64,000 bases of DNA from contig NZ_BAKG01000001.1 in assembly GCF_000614065.1 (NCBI RefSeq), forward strand, positions 1-64,000. Reading direction: 5' to 3'. The position numbers and the translations under genes are program-made. Under the pieces are notes generated by a model. That model had not been told where the DNA came from and made no database searches. It was given only the letters and a program-made list of their open reading frames with translations. This stretch comes from Prevotella dentasini JCM 15908 (lineage in GTDB: Bacteria > Bacteroidota > Bacteroidia > Bacteroidales > Bacteroidaceae). Below, piece after piece: positions 17,883 to 26,943 of this stretch; within the stretch, counting starts at the first letter, position 1; each line of letters opens with the position of its first letter.

Positions 17883-20348
17883 CTAAAGGTTTACGCTGAC
17901 GCCTGCATACCAAGTAGCACCATAGACGGGGGCATACATGAAGGCAGCGTCGTCGGTATGTTTCTCGTCCTGAATGTAGCTGAAGATGTTTTTGCCACCG
18001 GCATAGACCGAAACGGTACCGAACTGCTTGGCTACACGGAGGTTCCATGTGGTGAAAGCGTTGGTATGCTTTATCTTGGATGTTTCTCCGGCATCCTCGG
18101 AATTGTAATCAATATACATTCTTCCCTGCAATGAACCTGTCAGGGCGAACGACCAAGTTCCCGGGGTGTAGTCGATGTCGATGTCGCCCGTCATGGATGG
18201 GAAGCGCGAAATATTCTTGCTGTCCTTCGCGTATGCGAGACGCTGTGGGAATTTGGCGCATGTTTCATCCTCGGGGTCAGACCATTCAGCACGCTCGTGC
18301 TTGAATTTGCCTTGGTTGAATGTCCAGTTGATGCCTGCGGCAAAGTCCTTGAAGAGCGTAGCCTTGGCACCCAGCTCTATTCCCTGTACGTAGGCGTCGT
18401 CGACGTTCTCCCACTGATAGGTATAACCGAAGCGTTTCACGTCGTCGGAAGCAGGAGAGAACTGAATCTTATCTTTCAGGTCGGTGCGGAAGATGTTCAG
18501 GTTCAGCTGATAGTTCTTTCCGTAGTAATCGGCCGAGAGGTTGTAGCTGATGGAGCGTTCGCCCTTCAGGCTGGACGATTTCCATACACGTGGCGAACCG
18601 CTGCAAAGGTGCAAATCCTCGGAGAAGCCGTAAGGGGCGCGGAAGCCTGTACCGAAGTTGGCACGGAGGATAAAGGATGGAGAAACCTCATACTTGACGG
18701 CAAGGCGTGGATTGACCGTTGTCTTGGCGAAATGGGTTGTGGGGAACGTGCCGTCGAACACCTTTTCGCTTGCCGCATATTCTTCGCCAGAGCTGTGGCG
18801 GTCGATGCGGATACCCGGAACGATGCTTAGGGAAGGCAGAATGTTCCACTCGTCCTGAAGGAAGAAGCCCACTTCGTTGGCGTGTTTCTTGCCGATGGAG
18901 GTGTAGGGCACACCATAGTAGGGACTGTCCTCGTCAGCTTCGTCAGACAGGCAGTAGAGGCCCGTCTCGCGAAGACGTGTGAAATAAGCCTGCACTCCTG
19001 TCAGAAGGGTATGGTTACCGAGAATACTCGTGAAGGTGAGCGAGGGGGTAAAGGTGTTCTCTCTGGCGAGATAGGGGCGCATCAGTTCTACGTCGGGACT
19101 TGCACCCGGCTCGTCGGGATGGGCTGGGTCTTTGTGAGAATCCTGATAACTGCCGAGGAAAGTGTCGTTGGTAGCGTTGCGCTTGTGATGAACATAGGCA
19201 GCTGCGAGATTCAGCTCGGAGTGTGCGCCTATCGGGAGGGTATAGGCGAGGTCAGCAGAAAGACGGTTGGTCTTAATGTTCTCCGTACCTGCGGAGAACG
19301 GATTGAGGTAGAGGTCATCCGTCATTGTGCCTCCGAACCGCTGCTCGTCAATAGCCTTGCCACGGAGAACGAGCTTGTCGTTCTTGGCAAACGGGCTGTA
19401 GAAGTATATGCCGAAGCCGAGATTGGTCATCTGGTCGTTCACGCGGTCGGACACACCGTCCTTGTTTTTCACTTCCTTACGGGTCATTCCGTCCTGCGTC
19501 TGGTCTACCGCGTCGGCCTCGGTACGCTGTGCATAGATGCTCAGACCGATATTCTTATAACGCATGGAGCCCGAACCCTTATAGCTTCTGTAGCCCCAGT
19601 TGCCCATCTGTACGTCGGCTTTGAGGGACGGCTCGTAGGTAGGCTCCTTGGAAATAATGTTGATGGCACCTGCCACCGCGCTGCTTCCGTAGAGTGCCGA
19701 ACCTGCACCCTTCACCACTTCGAGGCGGTCTACGTCGTTTGTTCCCATCTGCTGGAGTCCGTAGACACCTGCGAGACCGGAGTAGACTGGCTCGCCGTCG
19801 AGCAAAACCTGCGTATGCTCTGCACCAAGTCCCTGCATGCGTACCATGGAGAAGTTGCAGAACTGGCACTGCTGTTCTACGCGGATGCCCGGAACACCCT
19901 CCAACGCATCGTAAAGTGTCTGTGCGTTTTTGCGCTTGAGGGCCTGCGATGTCAGCACCTCGGTACGGATAGGCACGTCCTTGATGAAGTGGGCCGTGCG
20001 CGTGCCCGTAACCACTACCTGACTAAGTTCCAATGGGTCTTTATCAAGTTGGAAATAGGCCTCCGTTCCTTTCCCGGCGGTCATTGTAACTTCGATTTCC
20101 TGCTCCTGATAGCCCGTCAGCGAGGCAACGATGGTCTGTTTCCCAAGCGGCAAGTTGCCGAGCTTGAAGTGTCCCGAAGCGTCGCAGGCGGTCTTGAGGT
20201 TGGTTCCTTTCACTAAGATGACGGCATGGGGAAGGTGCTTGCCCGTCTCCTTGGCCTTCACATCTCCGAAAAGCATTGCGTCGGTGTTCTGTGCAAAAGC
20301 ACTGACAGCGCATAATACTCCTAATAAGAATGTAAATACTCTATTCAT
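17883..20348 (-). CDS. TonB-dependent outer membrane receptor with carboxypeptidase-like N-terminal domain
   Basis: An 821-residue receptor. After the signal peptide (ending AFAQ) comes a carboxypeptidase-regulatory-like beta domain (residues about 25-100, MLFGDVKAKETGKHLPHAVI), then a plug domain with VVVTGTRTAHFIKDVPI and VDRLEVVKGAGSALYGSSA, then a 22-strand barrel ending in a hydrophobic strand (TWYAGVSVNL). The plug contains CQFCNFSMVRMQGL, a CxxC patch seen in one Bacteroidetes receptor subgroup. No SusD-like partner is next to it, so it is a stand-alone importer, more likely for iron, haem, corrinoid or another small ligand than for glycans. The ligand cannot be read from the sequence. 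Confidence 0.93.
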   Translation of the reverse strand: MNRVFTFLLGVLCAVSAFAQNTDAMLFGDVKAKETGKHLPHAVILVKGTNLKTACDASGHFKLGNLPLGKQTIVASLTGYQEQEIEVTMTAGKGTEAYFQLDKDPLELSQVVVTGTRTAHFIKDVPIRTEVLTSQALKRKNAQTLYDALEGVPGIRVEQQCQFCNFSMVRMQGLGAEHTQVLLDGEPVYSGLAGVYGLQQMGTNDVDRLEVVKGAGSALYGSSAVAGAINIISKEPTYEPSLKADVQMGNWGYRSYKGSGSMRYKNIGLSIYAQRTEADAVDQTQDGMTRKEVKNKDGVSDRVNDQMTNLGFGIYFYSPFAKNDKLVLRGKAIDEQRFGGTMTDDLYLNPFSAGTENIKTNRLSADLAYTLPIGAHSELNLAAAYVHHKRNATNDTFLGSYQDSHKDPAHPDEPGASPDVELMRPYLARENTFTPSLTFTSILGNHTLLTGVQAYFTRLRETGLYCLSDEADEDSPYYGVPYTSIGKKHANEVGFFLQDEWNILPSLSIVPGIRIDRHSSGEEYAASEKVFDGTFPTTHFAKTTVNPRLAVKYEVSPSFILRANFGTGFRAPYGFSEDLHLCSGSPRVWKSSSLKGERSISYNLSADYYGKNYQLNLNIFRTDLKDKIQFSPASDDVKRFGYTYQWENVDDAYVQGIELGAKATLFKDFAAGINWTFNQGKFKHERAEWSDPEDETCAKFPQRLAYAKDSKNISRFPSMTGDIDIDYTPGTWSFALTGSLQGRMYIDYNSEDAGETSKIKHTNAFTTWNLRVAKQFGTVSVYAGGKNIFSYIQDEKHTDDAAFMYAPVYGATWYAGVSVNL

Positions 20349-20374
20349 AGATTAACATGATAAAAATTTGGCTG

Positions 20375-20382
20375 CAAAGTTA
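20375..20382 (-). promoter_or_regulatory. -7 promoter box for the TonB receptor
   Basis: TAACTTTG on the minus strand, 26 bp upstream of the ATG at 20348. It is back-to-back with the plus-strand lipoprotein promoter. Confidence 0.6.
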
Positions 20383-20422
20383 CGTGAAAACCATAATATG
20401 AACAATACCTAATAATAGTGAT

Positions 20423-20453
20423 TTTGAAGTAAGCAGGAAAAACCGTATCTTTG
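20423..20453 (+). promoter_or_regulatory. Full sigma-ABfr promoter for the 20.5-kb lipoprotein
   Basis: TTTG at 20423-20426, a 19-bp spacer, then TATCTTTG at 20446-20453. This is a textbook Bacteroidetes promoter. The ATG at 20475 follows after 21 bp. Confidence 0.8.
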
Positions 20454-20474
20454 CACTCAAAAACAGGCAAAGAG

Positions 20475-21017
20475 ATGAAGAAAGTATTAACAGCAGTGCT
20501 CGCGGTCGTGGCAGCGACAGTGCTGAATAGCTGCGGAACTGCGCAGAAGACAGCCACCGAAACCCCTCAGCCGGTTGTTCCTGTAGCGACAACCGAAGTT
20601 ATCGCCAACCCCGAAGTAATCAGCATAGCCGATGCATTGGACATATTCGAGAATCCCGACCATGCTGCCGGTATCGCCAAAAAGTACGGCTACAAGCTCA
20701 AGACCAACTACGAGGTGTACCGGCTCGACAAGTTCTCGAAGATGTACTACAAGAACTGTCAGCTCGCCAAGCTCCTCACCGCCACTCAGTATGGCGACTA
20801 TCCACGTCCGATGAGAAAGGGCGTATCAAGTTATGTGGCCTTCAAGGAGGGTGCAATCATCATTGCCGTATTCAATCCGACGGCTTATGACAACCTCGTC
20901 GGGCAGGTGAAGGCGGCCGGATTCGTGCTTGACATTCCCGGAAGCGAGGAAATCTACACCAACGGAACGCGTACCATAGCCTGCTACAAGGACGGGAAGA
21001 GCGTGCGTATACAATAA
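20475..21017 (+). CDS. Small lipoprotein, unknown function
   Basis: The ATG at 20475, just downstream of a strong promoter, gives an SPII signal (MKKVLTAVLAVVAATVLNSC). The mature protein of about 160 residues starts with a Thr/Pro-rich linker (GTAQKTATETPQPVVPVATT) and then a compact, mostly charged domain with DALDIFENPDHAAGIAKKYG and a C-terminal half that looks alpha/beta. I do not recognise the family. It is divergent from the TonB receptor and precedes a threonine aldolase-like gene in the same direction. It probably sits in the outer or inner membrane, facing the periplasm. Confidence 0.8.
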   Translation: MKKVLTAVLAVVAATVLNSCGTAQKTATETPQPVVPVATTEVIANPEVISIADALDIFENPDHAAGIAKKYGYKLKTNYEVYRLDKFSKMYYKNCQLAKLLTATQYGDYPRPMRKGVSSYVAFKEGAIIIAVFNPTAYDNLVGQVKAAGFVLDIPGSEEIYTNGTRTIACYKDGKSVRIQ

Positions 21018-21076
21018 TATATACATACGTGCCGGCGACTGACAGCCTCCGGCTACTCCATCTTAACCCCATTGCC

Positions 21077-22123
21077 ATGCTTCCATTTGAATGTGATTAC
21101 AGCTGCGGTGCTCATCCGCTGGTGCTGAAACGACTCATAGAAACCAACGACGAACGGACGCAGACATACGGCTTCGACCGATTCAGCGAGCGTGCACGAG
21201 AAAAGATAAGGACTGCCTGCGGCATGCCCGGGGCCGACATATTCTTCCTGTCGGGAGGTACGCAGACCAATGCGACGGTCATTGACGGCATATTGAAGTC
21301 ATACGAGGGTGTCGTCTGTGCCGAGACGGGACATATCAATGTGCACGAAGCCGGAGCCATTGAGGCGGAAGGACACCGCGTGATAGCCCTTCCGGCGGTC
21401 AATGGCAAGCTGGAGGCAACGTCGCTCGACCGTTTCATGACCAACTTCGAGCAGGATGAGAACCGCGACCACGTCGTACAGCCGGGCATGGTCTACATCA
21501 CCGTCCCGTCAGAACTTGGCACCAGCTATTCGGCACGGGAAGTCTCCGATATCTACGAGGTCTGCCGGAAATACCGGCTTCCCCTCTACGTAGACGGGGC
21601 ACGCCTCGGCTACGGACTGATGGCGGACGATTGCGACTTCGACCTGCCGTGGCTGGCCCGCCACTGCGACGTGTTCTATATCGGCGGAACCAAGGTCGGT
21701 GCATTGTGTGGCGAGGCCGTTGTCTTCACCAATATGCGCTCGCCACGCCATTTCTTCACCATCGTCAAGCGGCACGGGGCACTGATGGCCAAGGGAAGGC
21801 TCATCGGCGTGCAGTTTGATGCCCTTTTCACCGACAATCTTTACTTCAGCATATCCCGGCACGCCATTGCCGCTGCCCGCCGTCTCAAGAACATGCTGCG
21901 CGAACGGGGATTTCAGTTCTTCATAGAGTCAGCCACCAATCAGCAGTTTGTCGTCATGAAGAACCCGGTGATGGAGAAACTTGCCCGGACCGTCGCCTTC
22001 TCGCGGTGGGAGAAATACGACGAGACGCATACCGTCTGCCGTTTTGTTACGAGCTGGGCGACGACCTCAGACGACCTCGACGCCTTGGAGGCGGCACTCA
22101 GCCGGCTTCCTGCTGCCCGATAA
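21077..22123 (+). CDS. Low-specificity threonine aldolase / beta-eliminating lyase family
   Basis: A PLP-dependent fold-type I enzyme of about 348 residues. The ATG at 21077 places MLPFECDYSCGAHP at the start, as in relatives; a GTG at 21029 is possible but less likely. Key features: SGGTQTNATVIDG (cofactor phosphate region), a conserved His in TGHINVHEAGAIE, the Asp of YVDGARLGYG that would contact the pyridine nitrogen, and the presumed Schiff-base Lys in YIGGTKVGALCGEAVV. Likely reaction: cleavage of threonine or allo-threonine to glycine and acetaldehyde. Exact specificity cannot be told from the sequence. Confidence 0.88.
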   Translation: MLPFECDYSCGAHPLVLKRLIETNDERTQTYGFDRFSERAREKIRTACGMPGADIFFLSGGTQTNATVIDGILKSYEGVVCAETGHINVHEAGAIEAEGHRVIALPAVNGKLEATSLDRFMTNFEQDENRDHVVQPGMVYITVPSELGTSYSAREVSDIYEVCRKYRLPLYVDGARLGYGLMADDCDFDLPWLARHCDVFYIGGTKVGALCGEAVVFTNMRSPRHFFTIVKRHGALMAKGRLIGVQFDALFTDNLYFSISRHAIAAARRLKNMLRERGFQFFIESATNQQFVVMKNPVMEKLARTVAFSRWEKYDETHTVCRFVTSWATTSDDLDALEAALSRLPAAR

Positions 22124-22219
22124 GTGGTTCTCCCGTAGTTTTGCCGGGCTATTGCCGACTTTCCGCCCCGAAAGTTTCCTTTTTTGTCTCCGATGCCCCC
22201 ATATCTCGGAGATTTTGTA

Positions 22220-22227
22220 TAAATTTG
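22220..22227 (+). promoter_or_regulatory. -7 promoter box for argS
   Basis: TAAATTTG, 22 bp before the argS ATG at 22250. No TTTG at -33. Confidence 0.55.
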
Positions 22228-22249
22228 CAGACAGATAAGACATCAGATT

Positions 22250-24068
22250 ATGAAAATAGAAGACCAGATAACCTCAGCGGCCCTTGCTGCCGTAAAAGAC
22301 CTCTATGGCGCAGAAGTGCCGGAGAAGATGATACAGTTGCAGAAAACCCGTGCGGACTTCGAGGGAAACCTTACCCTCGTTGCCTTCCCGTTGCTGAAGA
22401 CCTCGCGCAAGAAGCCCGAGGAGACGGCACAGGAGATAGGCGAGTACCTGAAACGGAACTGCAAGGCCGTTGCCGATTTCAACGTCGTCAAGGGATTCCT
22501 CAATCTTGTCATTGCTCCGGCAGCTTGGGTGGGACTTCTCAACGACATCAACGCCGACGAGAAGTTCGGTGAGAAGACGGCCGGCGAGGGCAGTCCGCTC
22601 GTGATGATAGAATACTCGTCGCCCAATACCAACAAGCCGCTCCACTTGGGACACGTGCGCAACAACCTGCTGGGCTGGTCGCTCGCACAGATTATGGCCG
22701 CCAACGGGAACAAGGTGGTCAAGACGAACATCGTCAACGACCGCGGCATACACATCTGCAAGTCGATGTTGGCATGGCAGAAGTGGGGCAACGGCATCAC
22801 GCCCGAGCAGGCCGGCAAGAAGGGCGACCATCTGATAGGCGACTTCTACGTGGCTTTCGACAAGCACTACAAGGAAGAGTGCAAGACCTTGCAGGCACAA
22901 TACGAGAGCGAGGGCATGCCGGCCGACGACGCAAAGGCAAAGGCCGAACAGGAGGCACCCCTCATCAGGGAGGCCCATGAGATGCTTGTGAAGTGGGAGC
23001 AGGGCGACCCCGAAGTGCGCGGACTCTGGGAAAAGATGAACAACTGGGTATATGCAGGATTCGACGAGACCTACAAGGCACTCGGCGTAGGCTTCGACAA
23101 GATATACTACGAAAGCAACACCTACCTCGCAGGTAAGAAGAAGGTGGAGGAAGGACTCGAAAAAGGCCTCTTTATCCGCAAGGATGACAACTCCGTATGG
23201 GCCGACCTCACCGACGAGGGGCTCGACCAGAAGCTGCTCCTCCGCAAGGACGGCACGTCGGTCTACATGACGCAGGACATCGGCACGGCACAGATGCGCT
23301 TTGCCGACTTCCCGATAGACAAGATGATTTACGTCGTCGGAAACGAGCAGAACTACCATTTCCAAGTGCTGTCCATCCTTCTCGACCGTCTCGGCTTCAA
23401 GTGGGGGAAAGACCTCGTGCACTTCTCCTACGGCATGGTAGAGCTTCCCAACGGCAAGATGAAGAGCCGCGAAGGCACCGTAGTGGACGCTGACGACCTC
23501 GTGGCCTCCATGATTGAGAACGCAAAGAGTCTCAGCGAGGACAAGGTGAACAAGCTCGAAGGCATCACCGACGAGGAGAAGAACGAGATAGCACGCATCG
23601 TGGGCATGGGCGCACTGAAGTATTTCATCCTCAAGGTAGATGCCCGGAAGAACATGCTCTTCAATCCCGAGGAGTCTATCGACTTCAACGGCAATACCGG
23701 CCCGTTCATCCAGTACACCTATGCCCGTATCCGCAGTATCCTGCGTAAGGCAGAGGCACAGGCAGTCGGGATTCCTGCCGTTCTCCCCGACGATGCACCG
23801 CTCAACGAGAAGGAGATAGCCTCATTCAGAAGCTGAACGATTTCAGTGCAGCCGTTGCACAGGCGGGCATCGACTACAGCCCGAGCGGCATAGCCAACTA
23901 CTGCTACGAGCTGACGAAAGAGTTCAACCAGTTCTACCACGACTACAGCATCCTCAACGCAGATACCGAAGCCGAAAAGACCACGCGCCTTGTCTTGGCA
24001 CAGAATGTGGCCAAGGTCATCAGGAACGGCATGGCCCTTCTCGCATCGAAGTGCCGGAGAGAATGTAG
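22250..24068 (+). CDS. argS: Arginyl-tRNA synthetase, two frameshifts
   Basis: A class I synthetase charging tRNA-Arg. It has the N-terminal Add-1 domain (to about residue 110), the HIGH motif as HLGHVRNN, and the ArgS version of KMSKS (GKMKSREG). The anticodon-binding helical domain follows. The frame breaks near 23823: EKEIA.LIQKLNDFS is restored by adding one C to GCCTCATT. It breaks again near 24036: LLGIEVPERM with stop at 24066-24068 is restored by one G in CTCGCATC. Corrected length is 606 residues, normal for ArgS. Both breaks are one-base losses in an essential gene, so sequence error is the likeliest explanation. Confidence 0.95.
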
Positions 24069-24265
24069 CCCCGCCCTGCCCTCCCGAAAGGGGAAGGGGG
24101 TGCAGATGACTTTGTTGGCCCCTGCGCTGCTATAAACAAGGCAGGGAGGCAGAGGGGACAGCGCATCCTGTCTGTCTGAGGCCATAATCTTGCTCGGACA
24201 GACGAAGCTCTGTTCCTGCACTTTGGAAACTTTGGGAGACGGCAATCTCCTTGAATAGAACTTCA

Positions 24266-24733
24266 ATGAAATCGTTACAGAATCCCCCATCCTATAGGAC
24301 GGACACCGTACTGCCGCTTCCTGCGGCAGTACGGTGTCCGTCTTGGGCGGTCGACGCTGCCTGTTCGGGCAATCCGGGACCGATGGAGTATCAGTGCATC
24401 GACCTGCAGACGGGGGCGCAGGTCTTCCATTTCGGGCCTGTGCAGGGCACGAACAACATAGGAGAGTTCCTTGCCATCGTCCATGCACTGGCTCTGATGG
24501 AGAAGCAGGGCATCACGGACAAGGTCATATACAGCGACTCCTACAACGCCATCTTATGGGTCAGCAAGAAGCGGTGCAAGACAACCCTCGTGCGCAATGC
24601 CCGGACCGAGCAGCTCTATCAGATTATCCAGCGTGCCGAGACATGGCTGAAGACGCACCCCGTGAGCGTTCCCGTCATCAAGTGGGAGACCAAGGAGTGG
24701 GGCGAGATACCTGCCGACTTCGGGCGGAAATAG
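24266..24733 (+). CDS. Ribonuclease H domain protein, short form
   Basis: From about residue 26 this is a Bacteroidetes RNase HI domain: VDAACSGNPGPMEY (first catalytic Asp), GTNNIGEFLAIVHAL (Glu), VIYSDSYNAILWV (Asp) and the ending WGEIPADFGRK (last Asp). It would cut RNA in RNA-DNA hybrids. Relatives usually carry an N-terminal viroplasmin hybrid-binding domain; here it is absent, and the 25 or so residues before the catalytic domain are encoded across a perfect 20-bp inverted repeat. The ATG at 24266 is the first in frame, but the true start is uncertain. It may be a natural short form or a gene whose 5' part has been replaced. Confidence 0.75.
   Translation: MKSLQNPPSYRTDTVLPLPAAVRCPSWAVDAACSGNPGPMEYQCIDLQTGAQVFHFGPVQGTNNIGEFLAIVHALALMEKQGITDKVIYSDSYNAILWVSKKRCKTTLVRNARTEQLYQIIQRAETWLKTHPVSVPVIKWETKEWGEIPADFGRK
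24298..24342. repeat. Perfect 20-bp inverted repeat inside the 5' end of the RNase H gene
   Basis: The left arm (24298-24317) begins GACGGACACCGTA and the right arm (24323-24342) is its exact complement, around loop TTCCT. No T-tract follows on either strand, so it is not a standard terminator, although it lies where the argS transcript should end. In mRNA it would form a very stable hairpin near the RNase H start codon. Confidence 0.85.
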
Positions 24734-25095
24734 GCGGCAGGCTGTTCCGGCGGCGGATAGAGGCTGTACGGACTATGTGGGAAGGAGTTGTCGGGAACAG
24801 CTTCTGAAACATAAAGCAGGAGACAACGGAAAGGTCAGATTATCAGTATGTTGCATCCAGTCCGTCCTCCGCTGTCGGCGAACAAGCCTTAATGACAAAA
24901 CGAAAGCGGCACTTTGACCATGCGAGCAAGCCCGTTTCGCATGGTCAAAGTGCCGCTTTCGTTTTGCAGGGCATCTGTCCGGCGTGCCGGAAGTGCTGCA
25001 GCAGCATTGCCTCGTCCCACGAATGGCAGCACGGGAGAAAAGTACCAAAACTTAATATAATTCTCAAATAATTTCTTATTCTGCCGATAAATGAT
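24734..25095. other. Intergenic region with a 22-nt array palindrome
   Basis: About 360 bp between the RNase H gene and the acyl-CoA synthetase promoter. It contains the array at 24896-24966 and TCAGATTATCAGTATG at about 24836, similar to the motif flanking other arrays. No gene is seen. Confidence 0.5.
24896..24966. repeat. 22-nt repeat array, locus 2: perfect 30-bp palindrome
   Basis: Three phased 22-nt units (24901-24922, 24923-24944, 24945-24966). The first is CGAAAGCGGCACTTT plus GACCATG, the middle one carries the variant AAGCCCGTTTCG, and the third is the inverted core. Together with the flanking CAAAA and TTTTG they make two 30-base arms (24896-24925 and 24937-24966) that are perfectly complementary around an 11-base loop. 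Confidence 0.9.
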
Positions 25096-25103
25096 TATTT
25101 TTG
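25096..25103 (+). promoter_or_regulatory. -7 promoter box for the acyl-CoA synthetase gene
   Basis: TATTTTTG fits TAnnTTTG and lies 24 bp before the ATG at 25128. A TTTC is present near -33. Confidence 0.55.
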
Positions 25104-25127
25104 CAGATAATAAAACTCATTATAGTT

Positions 25128-26935
25128 ATGCAGACAAAGTGTCATCTTTCTGCCCTTATTCACGAGCAAGCCAAGAAGTATGGCGCGCGTCCCGTTCTTA
25201 CCTTCCGCAATTTCGGAAGCCTGAAGTGGAAAACGGTCTCGTGGAACCAGTTCTCAATGCGTGTCAGGCAAGTCTCCAACGCACTTGTCAACCTTGGTAT
25301 CAAGCCGCAGGAGCACATAGCCGTATTTTCGCAGAACACCATCCAGTATCTTTATACCGACTTTGGGGCTTACGGGGTGCGCGTTGTCAGCGTTCCCTTC
25401 TATGCGACAAGTTCTGAGGAGCAGATACAATATATGATTCGGGATGCCGGAGTGCGGCTCTTGTTTGTCGGAGAGCAGGAACAGTACGACAAGGCGCACC
25501 GCGTCTTCCCGCTTTGTCCGACTCTGGAGCGCATCATCATCTACGACCCGAGCGTGCGCATCAGCACCCACGACCCCCACGCCCTGTATTTTGAGGACTT
25601 CCTCAAGCTCGGTGAGGGCTTCCCGCGGCAGCCGGAAGTAGACCGGCTCATGGCGGAGGCGAACGACGACGATGTCTGCAACATTCTCTATACGAGCGGT
25701 ACGACGGGCGAGAGCAAGGGCGTCATCCTCACGTACAGAATGTATCGGGCCGCCATGGAGGCGAACGGAGAGCGCGTTCCCGTTACCGAGAAAGACCGCG
25801 TCATCAACTTCCTGCCTTTCACGCATGTCTTTGAACGCGGCTGGGCATACCTTTCGCTGACGGTAGGTGCACAGCTGATTATCAATACCTATCCGAAGGA
25901 GATTCAGGACAGCATGCGCGAGACCCACCCGACGAGCATGTCGGCCGTCCCCCGTTTCTGGGAGAAAGTCTATATAGCCGTCAAGCAGCGCATGGAAAGC
26001 TCCGGCCCCGTTCAGCGCAAGCTCCTGCAACATGCTCTGGCGGTAGGAAAGAAGCGCAATATCAGCTATCTGTCCAAGGGAAAGCGTGTCCCCATCGGTG
26101 TGGAAATGGAATATCAGATGCTCAACCGCACGGTGTTGAGTCTTGTCAGGAAGCAGATAGGTTTGGAGAATCCGCATATATTCCCGACTGCCGGTGCCTA
26201 CGTCTCGCCCGAGGTTGAGGAGTTTGTGCACAGCATCGGGCTGGACATGCTCGTCGGCTATGGCCTTACGGAGAGTCTGGCCACCGTCAGCTGCGACCGC
26301 AGGGGGAAACCCTATACCGTCGGTTCCGTCGGATACCCCATAGAGGGGCTGCAGGTTAAGATAGGCAAAAACAACGAGGTGCTGCTCAAGGGAGACACCG
26401 TTACCCCGGGATATTTCCACCGTGAGGATGCCAATGCGACGGCCTTCGATGCCGACGGCTTCTTCCATACGGGCGATTCGGGCTATTTTCAGGACGGGGA
26501 GCTTTTCCTCAAAGAGCGCATAAAGGACCTTTTCAAGACTTCCAACGGCAAGTACGTGGCTCCGCAGATGGTCGAAGCCATGCTGCTCGTGGATAAGTTT
26601 GTCGATCAGGTGGCTGTCATCGCCGACCAGCGCAAATTTGTCTCTGCCTCATCGTGCCCGAGTTTCGCGTCTTGGAAGAGTGGGCGAAAGACCGCGGCAT
26701 TGATTTCTCTACGCGCGAAGACCTTTGCGGGAATCCCCGTGTGCAGGAAATGATGATGGACCGTATCGCCACGCTGCAGCAAAGACTGGCCCAGTACGAG
26801 CAGGTGAAGCGGTTCACGCTCCTTCCCCACCACTTCTCGATGGAGAGCGGAGAGCTGACCAGCACGCTGAAACTGAAACGCCCGGTCATCAACAAGAACT
26901 TCAGGGACATAATAGAAAAGATGTACGAAGAGTAG
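25128..26935 (+). CDS. Long-chain acyl-CoA synthetase (AMP-forming), frameshifted
   Basis: An adenylate-forming enzyme that activates fatty acids to acyl-AMP and then acyl-CoA, at the inner face of the membrane. Motifs: the P-loop-like YTSGTTGESKGVIL, GYGLTESLATVS (A5), DADGFFHTGDSGYF (A7), and the A8/A10 region with KDLFKTSNGKYVAPQ. The frame is lost near 26650: the sequence KFVSALIVPEFRVLEEW is recovered by adding one C to GCCTCATC. It then continues to the stop at 26935 (FRDIIEKMYEE). Corrected length is about 602 residues, as in Bacteroidetes FadD15-like proteins. The ATG at 25128 is preferred over an in-frame TTG at 25101 because the promoter box ends there. Confidence 0.92.
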
Positions 26936-26943
26936 GATAGAGA

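Noticed and set aside
18882..20216. 444-codon plus-strand frame opposite the TonB receptor
   Set aside because: Antisense to a receptor with complete plug and barrel features; no start context or domain.
22274..23422. 382-codon minus-strand frame opposite argS
   Set aside because: Mirror frame of the argS coding sequence; the argS motifs HLGH and KMKSREG are on the plus strand.
22250..24068. argS breaks read as programmed frameshifting or phase variation
   Set aside because: Breaks lie in short GG/CC runs rather than long tracts or slippery heptamers and recur in unrelated genes; one-base sequence errors explain them better.
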